Below, piece after piece: positions 25,660 through 34,623 of a DNA stretch of 64,000 bases. Source of the stretch: Nitrospira sp. BO4. GTDB lineage: Bacteria > Nitrospirota > Nitrospiria > Nitrospirales > Nitrospiraceae. The first letter of the stretch is position 1. Each line of letters starts with the position of its first letter. The position numbers and the translations under genes were made by a program. The notes under the pieces were generated by a model. It saw only the letters and a program-made list of their open reading frames with translations. It did no database searches and was not told where the DNA came from. The stretch is taken from positions 248,001 through 312,000 of the forward strand of contig JAMPUU010000017.1 in the NCBI GenBank assembly GCA_030144965.1. Reading direction: 5' to 3'.

Positions 25660-26367
25660 CTATGCGGTCATCATACAGCGAGACCTCGATCGCACACCGC
25701 GTACCGTCGCGAGTGCCTCAGCCCCTTGTATCAACAACAGATCAAGTGCGGACAGATTCGGTTCAAACGGCTCGTACATCTGGCGATAGATCGGGTGTTT
25801 GAACGCTTGCGTTTCAAGTCGAATGCCGGAAGCCTCAAATCGTGGTGTGTCCATGTAGTGCTCGGCCCCTGGCCCGGCGAGGTACTGCGTCGCACCCACC
25901 GCCCGACACAGATCGATCAGCCGATCCGTCGGCTCTTCACGGGACAGATGATCGGACGCGTTCTGCACCGGCGTGGTGATGCCGTACGCCTTGAGCAGCC
26001 ATTGGACGATAGCCTTGTTGAGATCGCCGAGCTTGGTCCACGGCACCGAGTAGAGTTCCCGCAACTGGGATAGATAGTGATGGCGGTAGGGAGCCTTGGC
26101 GTAATGCATCTCCAGCGCTCGGAGGTGCTGAGCTTTCCATTCGGATGTCGGATTGATCAGGACATCGTCGATGCGTTGACCAAAATGGTGTAGTACGGGC
26201 ACGGTCAGCCATTGCCATCCCTGGGAGGTGCGAATGCGGTTGCGATTTTGCCACTCGTTTTTCTTGAATTGCACAGTATCCAGCACAATAAAGAGGTCGG
26301 CTTGATCGATCTTGTCCAGGTACCCCAGCCAGGGCAAGAACTGTGGTTGATGAATGGTTACACGCAT
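25660..26367 (-). CDS. WbqC-family protein
   Basis: 235 residues beginning MRVTIHQPQFLPWLGYLDKI, the hallmark of the WbqC family found in O-antigen and capsule loci. Further conserved parts are DTVQFKKNEWQNRNRIRT, the WLTVPV strand and QYLAGPGAEHYMD. Biochemical activity is not firmly established; members have been proposed to act in N-acylation or glycine-type modification of amino sugars. Its position next to the PIG-L deacetylase suggests deacetylation followed by re-acylation, which is inference. Confidence 0.85.
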   Translation of the reverse strand: MRVTIHQPQFLPWLGYLDKIDQADLFIVLDTVQFKKNEWQNRNRIRTSQGWQWLTVPVLHHFGQRIDDVLINPTSEWKAQHLRALEMHYAKAPYRHHYLSQLRELYSVPWTKLGDLNKAIVQWLLKAYGITTPVQNASDHLSREEPTDRLIDLCRAVGATQYLAGPGAEHYMDTPRFEASGIRLETQAFKHPIYRQMYEPFEPNLSALDLLLIQGAEALATVRGVRSRSRCMMTA

Positions 26368-26382
26368 TCTCTCTCCAAACGG

Positions 26383-27966
26383 TCAGCCGAGGGCTTTCAC
26401 GTTCTGATCGGCATTCTCCGAAGCGCCGGCCCCTCGCTCACGGCTGCTCTGGATTGCGCCGCGTGTCGGTGCGACATAGATCGGGTTGGTCAGCAATTCC
26501 CCGCTTTTGCCCACAACCTCCACACGATAGTTCAGCCCTGGTCCATACCGAGCCTCTCGATCCACGAGTTCCAGCTGTATGGGAGTCTGGCCCTCGACTT
26601 GTCTAATGACGGCTCCGGATCGAATGACACGGAGTGTAGCCGCGCTCGGCCTTTCATCGATGGTCGAAATCCCAACTCGGATAAGGATGCCATCACTCGT
26701 GCTTCCGTCAAGTATCTCGCCGATCTCCGCCGATTTGCCCCCGCTCGATACCTGAAACTCGTCAAGCCGAAGCAAGACGTTCTGTTCACCTCTTGCTACG
26801 GCATAGGCTCGACCGTTCCGGAGCGCGGCCACAATACCGGCGACGGTTCGCTCAGCGGGCTTGATCACGGTGTACACCCGGTCGAGGTCCTTTCCCGCAT
26901 CGGTGGTTCCATGAAACGCGACTTCCCCTATCATGATAGGGAACTCTGTCCGGCCGGTTGCCATGTTCATTCCCAGCAACTGGTCCCACACCCCACCAGG
27001 GGCCACCACCCGCCTGGTGTCTTGGTAGAGTCCGCCGAATCCGGTATAGCCCTGCGTCAGGATCAATGCTTCGGGATGAGGCTCTGTCTGAATCGTGACT
27101 GTTCCTAATGGGCCGAACGAGTGCCGGCTGAAGTCTCGAGCCTCCGTCATCGACCAAAATACCAGCGCACCGCGCTCGACCGCTGTATCTATCAAGGCTT
27201 GATAAGGCCTATACCCGACCCCGCTCTCATAGGAACTATATGCAGGCACCCTGACGGGCCAAGCATTGGCCATCAGCACAAGACACACGGCCAGGAGGGT
27301 GCCGGCAAGAACGTGCCGACGGCTGGATTTGGGCTCTATCTCTTCAACGCATCTCCTGCTCTGCGGTTTCCACAACCACGCAACCGGAACCAATAGGAGA
27401 AGCGGGAGGCCATTGAGCACGCTCCGCCAGCTCCACACAAAAGAGAGTGAATTCCCTCGTGAAGGAAGATCCTCATAGTCTTCGACCCTTTCAAGGCCGA
27501 TCACCAAGAGATTCCGCTGGGCGTTGTGCATGGTGAGGTCACCATGGAAAAGCGACCCAGTCCAATAATAATACGGAGCCACCTCGACTCCTGGGATAAT
27601 GATCAGATTCGGATGGAGCCGTTGAACCGTGCGAACCTCATCAAGAAATCGTTGTAGCCCGTATTCCATGACGGATGGGAATGTCACGTGATAGCGCAGA
27701 AGTCCTTCCAACGGATGGAGACCATAGTCGTATCGCAGCGTAAAGTTCTCGGAGAGAATCAAGACATCCAACTGTTGTTGCTCGGCTCGTCTCGCCAATG
27801 ATTCCAGGTTCAGCGATCCCGTGCTCATCGTACTATGCACGTGAATGGCCGCCCGTAGCGAGATCGGCGTCTGCGCCGGCCCGGCAGCAATACCTGCGAC
27901 GGCTGCCGTCAAATGGATCGTCCCCATAAACAGCATGGTGGTGATCCAAGAGGTGGTTTTACGCAT
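26383..27966 (-). CDS. Exported PHP-domain-like protein with internal membrane hairpin
   Basis: 527 residues from ATG 27966, overlapping the upstream gene by 8 bp. A signal peptide or anchor at 1-29 is followed by PHP (polymerase and histidinol phosphatase) marks: HVH at 42-44, a helix then LILSEN at 69-74, and PGVEV at 125-129. Two hydrophobic segments (about 183-199 and 217-236) form a hairpin. The large C-terminal part (about 237-527) begins with more PHP-like sequence (ALVFWSMTEA) and ends in a beta-rich domain. The predicted topology puts the metal site outside the cytoplasm. The reaction is unknown; phosphodiester or phosphomonoester hydrolysis on exported polymer is plausible. Confidence 0.72.
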   Translation of the reverse strand: MRKTTSWITTMLFMGTIHLTAAVAGIAAGPAQTPISLRAAIHVHSTMSTGSLNLESLARRAEQQQLDVLILSENFTLRYDYGLHPLEGLLRYHVTFPSVMEYGLQRFLDEVRTVQRLHPNLIIIPGVEVAPYYYWTGSLFHGDLTMHNAQRNLLVIGLERVEDYEDLPSRGNSLSFVWSWRSVLNGLPLLLLVPVAWLWKPQSRRCVEEIEPKSSRRHVLAGTLLAVCLVLMANAWPVRVPAYSSYESGVGYRPYQALIDTAVERGALVFWSMTEARDFSRHSFGPLGTVTIQTEPHPEALILTQGYTGFGGLYQDTRRVVAPGGVWDQLLGMNMATGRTEFPIMIGEVAFHGTTDAGKDLDRVYTVIKPAERTVAGIVAALRNGRAYAVARGEQNVLLRLDEFQVSSGGKSAEIGEILDGSTSDGILIRVGISTIDERPSAATLRVIRSGAVIRQVEGQTPIQLELVDREARYGPGLNYRVEVVGKSGELLTNPIYVAPTRGAIQSSRERGAGASENADQNVKALG

Positions 27967-29146
27967 GACCGACCGCACCCTCTCTATAAATCGACTCGAT
28001 GGCTTGGACCATAGCCGGGATGCCATGGCTTGCTCCAACACCTTTCATGGCCCTCGCTCCGAGTTCACCGGCCCGCATGGGATCATCGAGTACACGCCGT
28101 ATCGCAACGGCCAATGCTGCACTATTTCCCGGCGGAACAAGGAGGCCGTTCCTCCCATCCTCAATGAGAGCGGGAATCCCGCCTACTCGGCAGGCAATCA
28201 CGGGAAGCCCCGCCGCCATCGCTTCAATCAAGGCCCGCCCCATCCCTTCATTAAGCGACGGCAATACGAAGCAATCCATCCCCGCCAGACACATTTCGAC
28301 TTCCTCTCGATAACCGACAAAATGCACACAGTGGCTGATTCCACGCTCCTGCGCCCGGTTCAACAACGCATCGTGTTGATCACCGCTGCCGACAATGACG
28401 AGATGCAGATGGGGATACTCTTGTTTCAAGAGGGCCACGGCATCGACTAAGAATCGATGCCCCTTGATATCGGTAAGCCAACCGACCGAACCGATGACCG
28501 TCGCGGCCGGTGGACAGCCGAACCAATCAGGCGCCAGTTTTCCTCCCATGCGAGCATTCTTGAAACGGTCGATGTCGATCCCGCTTGGAATCACGGCAAA
28601 GCGATCAGTTCGCCCAACACCTCGCTCAAGATGTTCACGTGTTTCCGCGGTGGTGAGCCCAATCAATTGATCGGTAATCCCGGCCAACACTCGTTCGATC
28701 TGAAGAAACACCCATGAGGACACCGGCCCAAAATGGCCATAGAACACGTGCCCGTGCGGAGTATGAACGACCAGCGGAACCCCCGTGATCCAAGCAGCCA
28801 ATCGTCCCAATACTCCTGCTTTAGATGTGTGCGTGTGCACGACTTGGGGCCGTTCCTGTCGTAATAGGGACACAAGTTTCCATAGAGCGCTGAAATCAGA
28901 CCCTGGGCTGATGTGACGAACCAGAGACGGCACTACGTAATAACGAATCGACTCCTTCTCTAAGAGACGGAGATTGTCCATGGTCGCCGCTGCTCCCCCC
29001 TGAGCGTCCCAAGCGCGAGCGTCACCCGCGATCACAACCGGTTCGAACTGGGTGCGGTCTTGCCCCAAAACTGTCAGCATGGTGTTCCGAGCAGAACCCC
29101 CTTGATCAAGCCGAGTGATGATGTGAACGACCTTTTGAGCTGTCAT
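27959..29146 (-). CDS. Glycosyltransferase family 4
   Basis: 395 residues, GT-B fold. The N-terminal domain starts VVHIITRLDQGGSARN (nucleotide-loop glycines) and contains VVHTHTSKAGVLGRLAAWITGVP. The C-terminal domain has VIGSVGWLTDIKGHRFLVDAVALL and the retaining EX7E motif in LPSLNEGMGRALIEAMAAGLPVIA. It is a cytoplasmic enzyme adding one sugar to the lipid-linked repeat; sugar specificity cannot be read. It begins 10 bp after the preceding glycosyltransferase. Confidence 0.88.
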   Translation of the reverse strand: MTAQKVVHIITRLDQGGSARNTMLTVLGQDRTQFEPVVIAGDARAWDAQGGAAATMDNLRLLEKESIRYYVVPSLVRHISPGSDFSALWKLVSLLRQERPQVVHTHTSKAGVLGRLAAWITGVPLVVHTPHGHVFYGHFGPVSSWVFLQIERVLAGITDQLIGLTTAETREHLERGVGRTDRFAVIPSGIDIDRFKNARMGGKLAPDWFGCPPAATVIGSVGWLTDIKGHRFLVDAVALLKQEYPHLHLVIVGSGDQHDALLNRAQERGISHCVHFVGYREEVEMCLAGMDCFVLPSLNEGMGRALIEAMAAGLPVIACRVGGIPALIEDGRNGLLVPPGNSAALAVAIRRVLDDPMRAGELGARAMKGVGASHGIPAMVQAIESIYREGAVGHA

Positions 29147-29156
29147 CTGTCCTGTT

Positions 29157-30380
29157 CTATGCCGCCATCCGAAAGGCCATTGGGTTGTCCAACATTCTGA
29201 CCAGCTCAGTGCAATGCTGGGTCCAATTGTAGCGATGCTCGATCAGAGCTCGACCCTTCTTAGCCAGCCGCACCGCCTCGCCTGGTTCCTGCAAACGTCT
29301 CAAGACCCGTTCAAGGGCCTCAGCGATCGAACGACCATCAACCCCTTGAGCAACCAAGATGGGGTCGACTTGATTCAAGACTTCAGGAGTGGCGCCAACC
29401 GGCGTTCCCAGGACTGGTGTTCCACAGGCCAGCGCTTCAACCATCACCAGCCCAAATCCCTCCAATTGAAGGCTCGGCATCAGAACGAGATCGGCTGCCT
29501 GATAGTATTGGCGGAGTTGGGATTCGGGAATGAACCCTACGAGGCGTACGGCGTCATGCAACCTTTTCCGCCGAATGTCGGCTTGAAGCTGTTCGCGGAG
29601 CGGGCCTTCTCCGCCGATCACGAGCACGAATCGATGCGCGGTGGTATTCAGCATCTGTATGGCGCTGAGCAAATTTTCCAGCCCCATCCTCGGCACAAGA
29701 TTTCGCACCGTGAAGAGGATCGTGTGGTTTTCCGGCAGGTTGAGCGCGGCTCTTGCGACGTGACGCTCTCCTGAAGGCATAAAGGCCTGCGGATCAACCG
29801 CTCCCGGGATCAGTCCTATGCGATCGACCGAGATCCCATGTGCTCCTATCACCCGCTGGCGCATGAACTGGCTGAGGACAACCACACGGTGGCATCGAGA
29901 CAGGACGGCATGTTCCACCGAGCGCCTGGCTCGAAGGTTGGCATGTCGACGCAAGCTCGTGATGGTCGATCGAGCCGGGGCCTGTCTCGTCTCATACTCC
30001 TCGTGAGCAAGAGAGTGGCAAATATAGATCCAGCGTGACGCCGCATGACGGCGGGACAGAATCGGTCCGAGTCCGGCCATGGACTGATGCACGATCACGG
30101 CATCCAGCGGTTCGGTTGCGCGAAGACGATCGAAGTACTCGACCGATCGACGCACCGAGGACCAGAGAAACGCCGCTTCATGCTTCCGGCTGACGGGATA
30201 ACGCCATTCCCGAAGACCATCCACCTCGATCACGCCTTCCGGCTCATTCTCCGGAGCTCGCGCGAGCAACTCCACCCGATGTCCGAGCGCTGCCAACCCC
30301 AAGGCTTGATTGCGAAGCACGCGCTCTGCCCCGCCGATCACCCGTTGTGCCGAGACTTCGGCCAGTAACAGTATGTTCAT
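29157..30380 (-). CDS. Glycosyltransferase family 4
   Basis: 407-residue GT-B enzyme. Start IGGAERVLRNQALGLAALGH, acceptor-side ICHSLAHEEYETR, donor-side RNLVPRMGLENLLSAIQML, and EX7E motif in LQLEGFGLVMVEALACGTPVLG. Its ATG overlaps the asparagine-synthase stop by 4 bp, which implies translational coupling. Specificity unknown. Confidence 0.88.
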   Translation of the reverse strand: MNILLLAEVSAQRVIGGAERVLRNQALGLAALGHRVELLARAPENEPEGVIEVDGLREWRYPVSRKHEAAFLWSSVRRSVEYFDRLRATEPLDAVIVHQSMAGLGPILSRRHAASRWIYICHSLAHEEYETRQAPARSTITSLRRHANLRARRSVEHAVLSRCHRVVVLSQFMRQRVIGAHGISVDRIGLIPGAVDPQAFMPSGERHVARAALNLPENHTILFTVRNLVPRMGLENLLSAIQMLNTTAHRFVLVIGGEGPLREQLQADIRRKRLHDAVRLVGFIPESQLRQYYQAADLVLMPSLQLEGFGLVMVEALACGTPVLGTPVGATPEVLNQVDPILVAQGVDGRSIAEALERVLRRLQEPGEAVRLAKKGRALIEHRYNWTQHCTELVRMLDNPMAFRMAA

Positions 30381-32308
30381 GCGCTCGTCACGACCTCCGT
30401 TCTGTCATGGGAACCGGCACGCAACTGTCGATGCCAGAGTTCCAGCACGATCAGCGCATAGAGTTGATCCGAACAGTTTCGACGGCCGGCGTCATGCTCT
30501 TCCCATAGCCATCGTACGTAGCGTGGTTTGACGTAGCCCCGTTTCCTGATCACATCATCCGACAATAGATCGTGTGCCATCTCACGAAGGTCCTCCCGAA
30601 GCCATCGAGCCATCGGCACCATGAACCCTTGTTTGGGTGCATGAAGAATCCGATCAGGCAAGATGCCTCGCAACATTCGGCGCATGAATCCCTTTAACCG
30701 CCAACCGGCAAACCGCATCGAAGAGGGAATCCGTAGCGCCGCGGTCAACAGTTGCTGGTCGCAAAACGGAACGCGCAGCTCGAGGGAATGCACCATGCTC
30801 ATTCGATCTCCCATGCGCAGGAGATCATCAGGCAGATAGCTCTGGAGGTCTACGCCCATGGCACAGTTCATGGGATCGGTTGAGGCCCACTGGTTGAACA
30901 ACTCGTGAGCAAGTCCTCGTGGCCTCTCACCGGCAAACATGGCCTCCAGTTGGTCTCCCCAGAGAGCGCCGTCCCATTCGGCAGGAATAAACGTCGTCCA
31001 ACGGCAGTACTGCTCTGGAAGCGGGAGATGGCCACCGTGGAGAAATCGTTTCAGGCGGGCAACCTGATCGCGGCCATTTCCTCGTTCGCCGATGGATGTA
31101 CTCCATTGGGCAATCCGTTCACGGAGCTTCTGTGGGAGGCGTTGATACTGTGCGGCGGTGCGCACGCCCAGATATCGAGGATACCCTCCGAAGAGTTCGT
31201 CTCCGCCGATTCCGGAGAGTGCAACCGTGACGGTTTGACCAGCGACTTCAGAAACCAAATAGGTGGGAATGGCCGATGAGTCGGCAAATGGCTCGCCCAT
31301 CCCCTCGACCACCTTTCCGATGAGGGCAACCGCATCCGGTTTCAGAATCGTTTCGGTATGAGTCGTCCGGAAATGAGCCGCCAGAAAGCGAGCCGATGCC
31401 AGTTCACTGAACGATTGATCAGCAGGATGCTCATATCCGATTGTGAAGGTCTTGATGGGGTCTGTCTGATATTTGGCCATGACAGCCAAGAGGGACGCGG
31501 AGTCGAGGCCGCCTGAGAGGAATAATCCCAAGGGCACATCGCTCACGAGATGAGCGTGCACGGTCTCCTCGAACGTACGTAAAACTTCCGGTACGGCCTC
31601 TTTGCTCGTCCACTGGTTGTCATGGTGAAGCTCATCCTCCAGGCGATAATAGCGCAGCAATTCCGTACGTCCATCCGATACCTTCAACGCCTCGCCGGGG
31701 CGCAGCTGATGCACGCCGGCGACAGCCGTGGCAGATCCTGGTATGTATAAATGCGTCAAATATTCGGCGATGCTTTCGGGATGGAGCTGCCAATCGGGTA
31801 AGGCCTCGAGTAGTGAGGGAATCTCCGATGAAAATACGACACATGTTTCCCCACCGGCTTCGGGGCGGCGGATCGCATAGTACAGCGGTTTGATACCAAG
31901 ATGATCACGGATCAACCATGCGCAGCGACGCTCCTGATCCCACAAGGCAATGGCAAACATGCCTCTCAATCGGCGAAACGCATCAAACCCTTCATCTTCA
32001 TACAAATGGACCAGGACTTCCGTATCGCACTGATTCGTCAGGTGGTGCCCTCTGTTCAACAGCTCTTTCCGCAATTCTCTGTAGTTATAGATCTCGCCAT
32101 TCATGATGGCCCGCACGGTACCCGTCTCATTGCTGACCGGTTGCCGGCCACCTTCCGGATCGATCACTCGAAGTCTCCGCGCGCCAAGCGCAATTCCAGA
32201 TTGCCGATAGACTCCTTCTTCATCCGGTCCGCGATGGACCAGTCTTCGAAGCATTGCGTGGACCGCCGTGCCGTCATTCTGCCCTATGACTCCGCAAATG
32301 CCGCACAT
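30377..32308 (-). CDS. asnB: Asparagine synthase (glutamine-hydrolysing)-like amidotransferase
   Basis: 643 residues from ATG 32308. Cys2 of MCGICGVIG is the class II glutaminase nucleophile; RRLVHRGPDEEG and IMNGEIYNYRELR complete that domain. The synthetase domain has the PPi-loop SGGLDSASLLAVM and SGIGGDELFGGYPRY. AsnB-like proteins are frequent in capsule and EPS loci, where they may amidate uronic acids rather than make asparagine. Being fourth from a run of overlapped genes (4 bp after the small membrane protein, 4-bp overlap with the next glycosyltransferase) supports a role in polymer modification, which is inference. Confidence 0.88.
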   Translation of the reverse strand: MCGICGVIGQNDGTAVHAMLRRLVHRGPDEEGVYRQSGIALGARRLRVIDPEGGRQPVSNETGTVRAIMNGEIYNYRELRKELLNRGHHLTNQCDTEVLVHLYEDEGFDAFRRLRGMFAIALWDQERRCAWLIRDHLGIKPLYYAIRRPEAGGETCVVFSSEIPSLLEALPDWQLHPESIAEYLTHLYIPGSATAVAGVHQLRPGEALKVSDGRTELLRYYRLEDELHHDNQWTSKEAVPEVLRTFEETVHAHLVSDVPLGLFLSGGLDSASLLAVMAKYQTDPIKTFTIGYEHPADQSFSELASARFLAAHFRTTHTETILKPDAVALIGKVVEGMGEPFADSSAIPTYLVSEVAGQTVTVALSGIGGDELFGGYPRYLGVRTAAQYQRLPQKLRERIAQWSTSIGERGNGRDQVARLKRFLHGGHLPLPEQYCRWTTFIPAEWDGALWGDQLEAMFAGERPRGLAHELFNQWASTDPMNCAMGVDLQSYLPDDLLRMGDRMSMVHSLELRVPFCDQQLLTAALRIPSSMRFAGWRLKGFMRRMLRGILPDRILHAPKQGFMVPMARWLREDLREMAHDLLSDDVIRKRGYVKPRYVRWLWEEHDAGRRNCSDQLYALIVLELWHRQLRAGSHDRTEVVTSA

Positions 32309-32312
32309 GGAA

Positions 32313-32564
32313 CTATTTCCCTTTGTCGAGCACGGCACGATCACGACGCTCCAACTCTTGCCGCTCGCGTTCGTGTTTTGGCGATACCGATTGCGGTGGA
32401 ACGTCCACCGGCTCATATCGCGTATGCTTCGCGCTTCCGACTGATTCCAGGAGTGCGCGCACACCGAGCGCCGCCATGGCGCCGAGGAAGCACAACAACA
32501 AGATTGCACCCCATCCGCGTAGTGTCCGTTTCCAAGACCGCTTGTGCGCCAAATAGGCACTCAT
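32313..32564 (-). CDS. Small single-pass membrane protein of unknown function
   Basis: 83 residues. A basic N-terminus (HKRSWKRTLRGWG) is followed by one membrane helix at about 18-40 and a charged C-terminal tail (HERERQELERRDRAVLDKGK) that may form a short coiled coil. Its ATG overlaps the methyltransferase stop by 4 bp and its stop is 4 bp before asnB, so it is embedded and coupled in the operon. That is the main reason to call it real. No family recognised. Confidence 0.72.
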   Translation of the reverse strand: MSAYLAHKRSWKRTLRGWGAILLLCFLGAMAALGVRALLESVGSAKHTRYEPVDVPPQSVSPKHERERQELERRDRAVLDKGK

Positions 32565-33451
32565 GGTCCATGTCCTGGTCGCTGGGCGACGATTTCAAAC
32601 GAGGGAGCGCACAGGAGACGACCGCTCGTTGCGTAGTACACAGTCTGAGATAGCGGCCACAGTACTGTTCGGCTGACTGTCCATTTCAATCGGCTCACCC
32701 AGGGGTGCACGGGAGACAAGGGACCTCGGCTGGGCCTGGAATTGCGCAGGCTGATGATGCTGAGCCCGGCCTGTTCCATTAAGGTGGTCAGCGCCCTAGC
32801 GGTGTACAGATACCAATGGAAGGCTTGGTCATATTGGGAACCGATCCAGCGAGCGGGGTGTCGCATCGACAGATGGAACAGTCCGTTTGTCGCGCGCACC
32901 AGCATCAGTCCCTTCGGTGCGAGGAGGTTGCTCGCTTGCTGAAGCATGACTGACGGGTCGGCCACGGTTTCCAGCACGTTGATCAAGGTCACGACATCGA
33001 ATCGCGGCACCTGTTCACCACCCTCAAGCGTGTGGGGCGGTAACATAGGGAACCCTTTCTGCGCGGCTCGAAGCGCGGCCTGTTTGGATAGTTCGATTCC
33101 CGAGCAGTTCCATCCGCCCTCTCGACAGAGCAACAGGAACCCTCCATCTCCACACCCGATATCAAGCAGGGTACCTGAGGGCGATCGATACGAAGACAGG
33201 TGCTTCAACACACTTCGAAACACCGGCTGACGATCATCTAAGGCTTCGACGGCTCCATAATCCCCATCGTAGCTTTCACGAAAATAGTCTTCGACTGACT
33301 CGCGTGCCGGGCGAGGAGAGCGAAACACGAGCTCACACGTGGGACACTGAACATACCGCCTGGTTGGAGTGTGAAATACCTCGGTCGGCGGTTCCAGAGT
33401 TCCGCAGGGACATTCGCTGGAAGCTTCTTGGAGAGCGCTTGCCGCGTTCAT
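32561..33451 (-). CDS. SAM-dependent methyltransferase with N-terminal zinc-ribbon
   Basis: 296 residues. The first 45 carry a C-x-C ... C-x2-C pattern (CPCG, then VQCPTCELVF) of a small zinc ribbon common in polysaccharide-locus methyltransferases. The class I Rossmann core follows: LLDIGCGDGGFLLLC (motif I), FDVVTLINVLETVADP, and the post-motif MLVRATNG. It probably O-methylates a sugar, or acts as a capping enzyme; acceptor unknown. Overlaps both neighbours by 4 bp. Confidence 0.83.
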   Translation of the reverse strand: MNAASALQEASSECPCGTLEPPTEVFHTPTRRYVQCPTCELVFRSPRPARESVEDYFRESYDGDYGAVEALDDRQPVFRSVLKHLSSYRSPSGTLLDIGCGDGGFLLLCREGGWNCSGIELSKQAALRAAQKGFPMLPPHTLEGGEQVPRFDVVTLINVLETVADPSVMLQQASNLLAPKGLMLVRATNGLFHLSMRHPARWIGSQYDQAFHWYLYTARALTTLMEQAGLSIISLRNSRPSRGPLSPVHPWVSRLKWTVSRTVLWPLSQTVYYATSGRLLCAPSFEIVAQRPGHGP

Positions 33452-34623
33452 GCCGCTTCCTTCTGCACCTCTGGAGGTGCAACCGCGGATGAGCTGCGCA
33501 AGGCCGGCATAGCCTCTTCAAATACCTTGACCGTATCTTGAACCATTTTCCCTGCCGTAAACCGCGCTGCCACTTCTTGTTGCCCTGTCTTGCCCATTCG
33601 CGCGGCCCAAGTCGGATCCCGAAGCATACTCCGAATCGCCGCTTCCAAGGCATGGGAGCTCCTCGGGGGAACCAGTAGGCCGTTGCTGCCGTGGCGGACG
33701 ATCTCCGGCACACCATTGACACTCGTTGCAACAACGGGCCGGCACATGGCCAACGCCTCTAGGACTACAAAGGGAAACCCTTCCGACAGGGAAGGCAACA
33801 CGACCACATCTGCTGCGGCATACCAGTCTCCCACGTCGTTCCGAGCGCCCACAAACCGACAGGACTGCTCAACTCCCTTCTCTCTCGCCAAGGTCCTGAG
33901 GACTTCCCGACATTCACCTTCCCCAACAAACAAGCAGACAAGTGACGGCCATTCTGCCAGAAGACCGGGGAGAGCACCGATCAAAAACCGATGGCCCTTT
34001 TCCTCCGTGAGTCTCGCGACTGTGAGGAGCGCGAGCCCATTACCTACACACCATTCTCTCCTGATCTTGTTGCGATTTCCTGAGCCGGAGAACGAGGCCA
34101 GGTCAATCCCGTTCCGAACCGTCGTCGTTCTCGCAGCGGCGGCGGGGCAGTCGGCAAGGACATCCCGCTTGATGGCATCGGAGACACAAATCAGTCGATC
34201 GGCCTGTGGAAGCAGAGCCCGCAGGATCGCGATATAGAAAGACCGTTTGGCCGGGTTGATTTCGTAATCTCTGATGGAGTTGTGTATCGTCGCCACCACG
34301 CAAGGCACTCCGGCCAACCATGCTGCCAGGCGCCCATACACGTTCGCGCGCGCCCCATGCGTTTGGAGAACAGTCACCTTGTTCTGCTTGAGTACGTATG
34401 CCAGCCGCAGGAGCGCCAACGGATTGAAGAGCGGGGTCAGGGGGACGACGCTGGTCGGAACCTTCTTCGATATCATCTTCCCGACAAACGGACCCGGTTC
34501 CGGACAGATCAGGAGCGGACGAAAACGGGCGCGGTCCAATCGATCAAACAGCAGTTCCAGATACCGCTCACCTCCACCATACCCGGCTGAGCCGGCCAGT
34601 TGCGCCAGAACGACCGGCTTCAT
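33448..34623 (-). CDS. Glycosyltransferase family 4
   Basis: 391 residues from ATG 34623, which overlaps the upstream methyltransferase stop by 4 bp; the open frame extends upstream but that part is out of context. GT-B marks: LAGSAGYGGGERYLELLF, QTHGARANVYGRLAAWLAGVP, LLTVARLTEEKGHRFLIGALPGLL, and EX7E in LPSLSEGFPFVVLEALAMCRPVVA. Sugar specificity unknown. Confidence 0.87.
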   Translation of the reverse strand: MKPVVLAQLAGSAGYGGGERYLELLFDRLDRARFRPLLICPEPGPFVGKMISKKVPTSVVPLTPLFNPLALLRLAYVLKQNKVTVLQTHGARANVYGRLAAWLAGVPCVVATIHNSIRDYEINPAKRSFYIAILRALLPQADRLICVSDAIKRDVLADCPAAAARTTTVRNGIDLASFSGSGNRNKIRREWCVGNGLALLTVARLTEEKGHRFLIGALPGLLAEWPSLVCLFVGEGECREVLRTLAREKGVEQSCRFVGARNDVGDWYAAADVVVLPSLSEGFPFVVLEALAMCRPVVATSVNGVPEIVRHGSNGLLVPPRSSHALEAAIRSMLRDPTWAARMGKTGQQEVAARFTAGKMVQDTVKVFEEAMPALRSSSAVAPPEVQKEAA

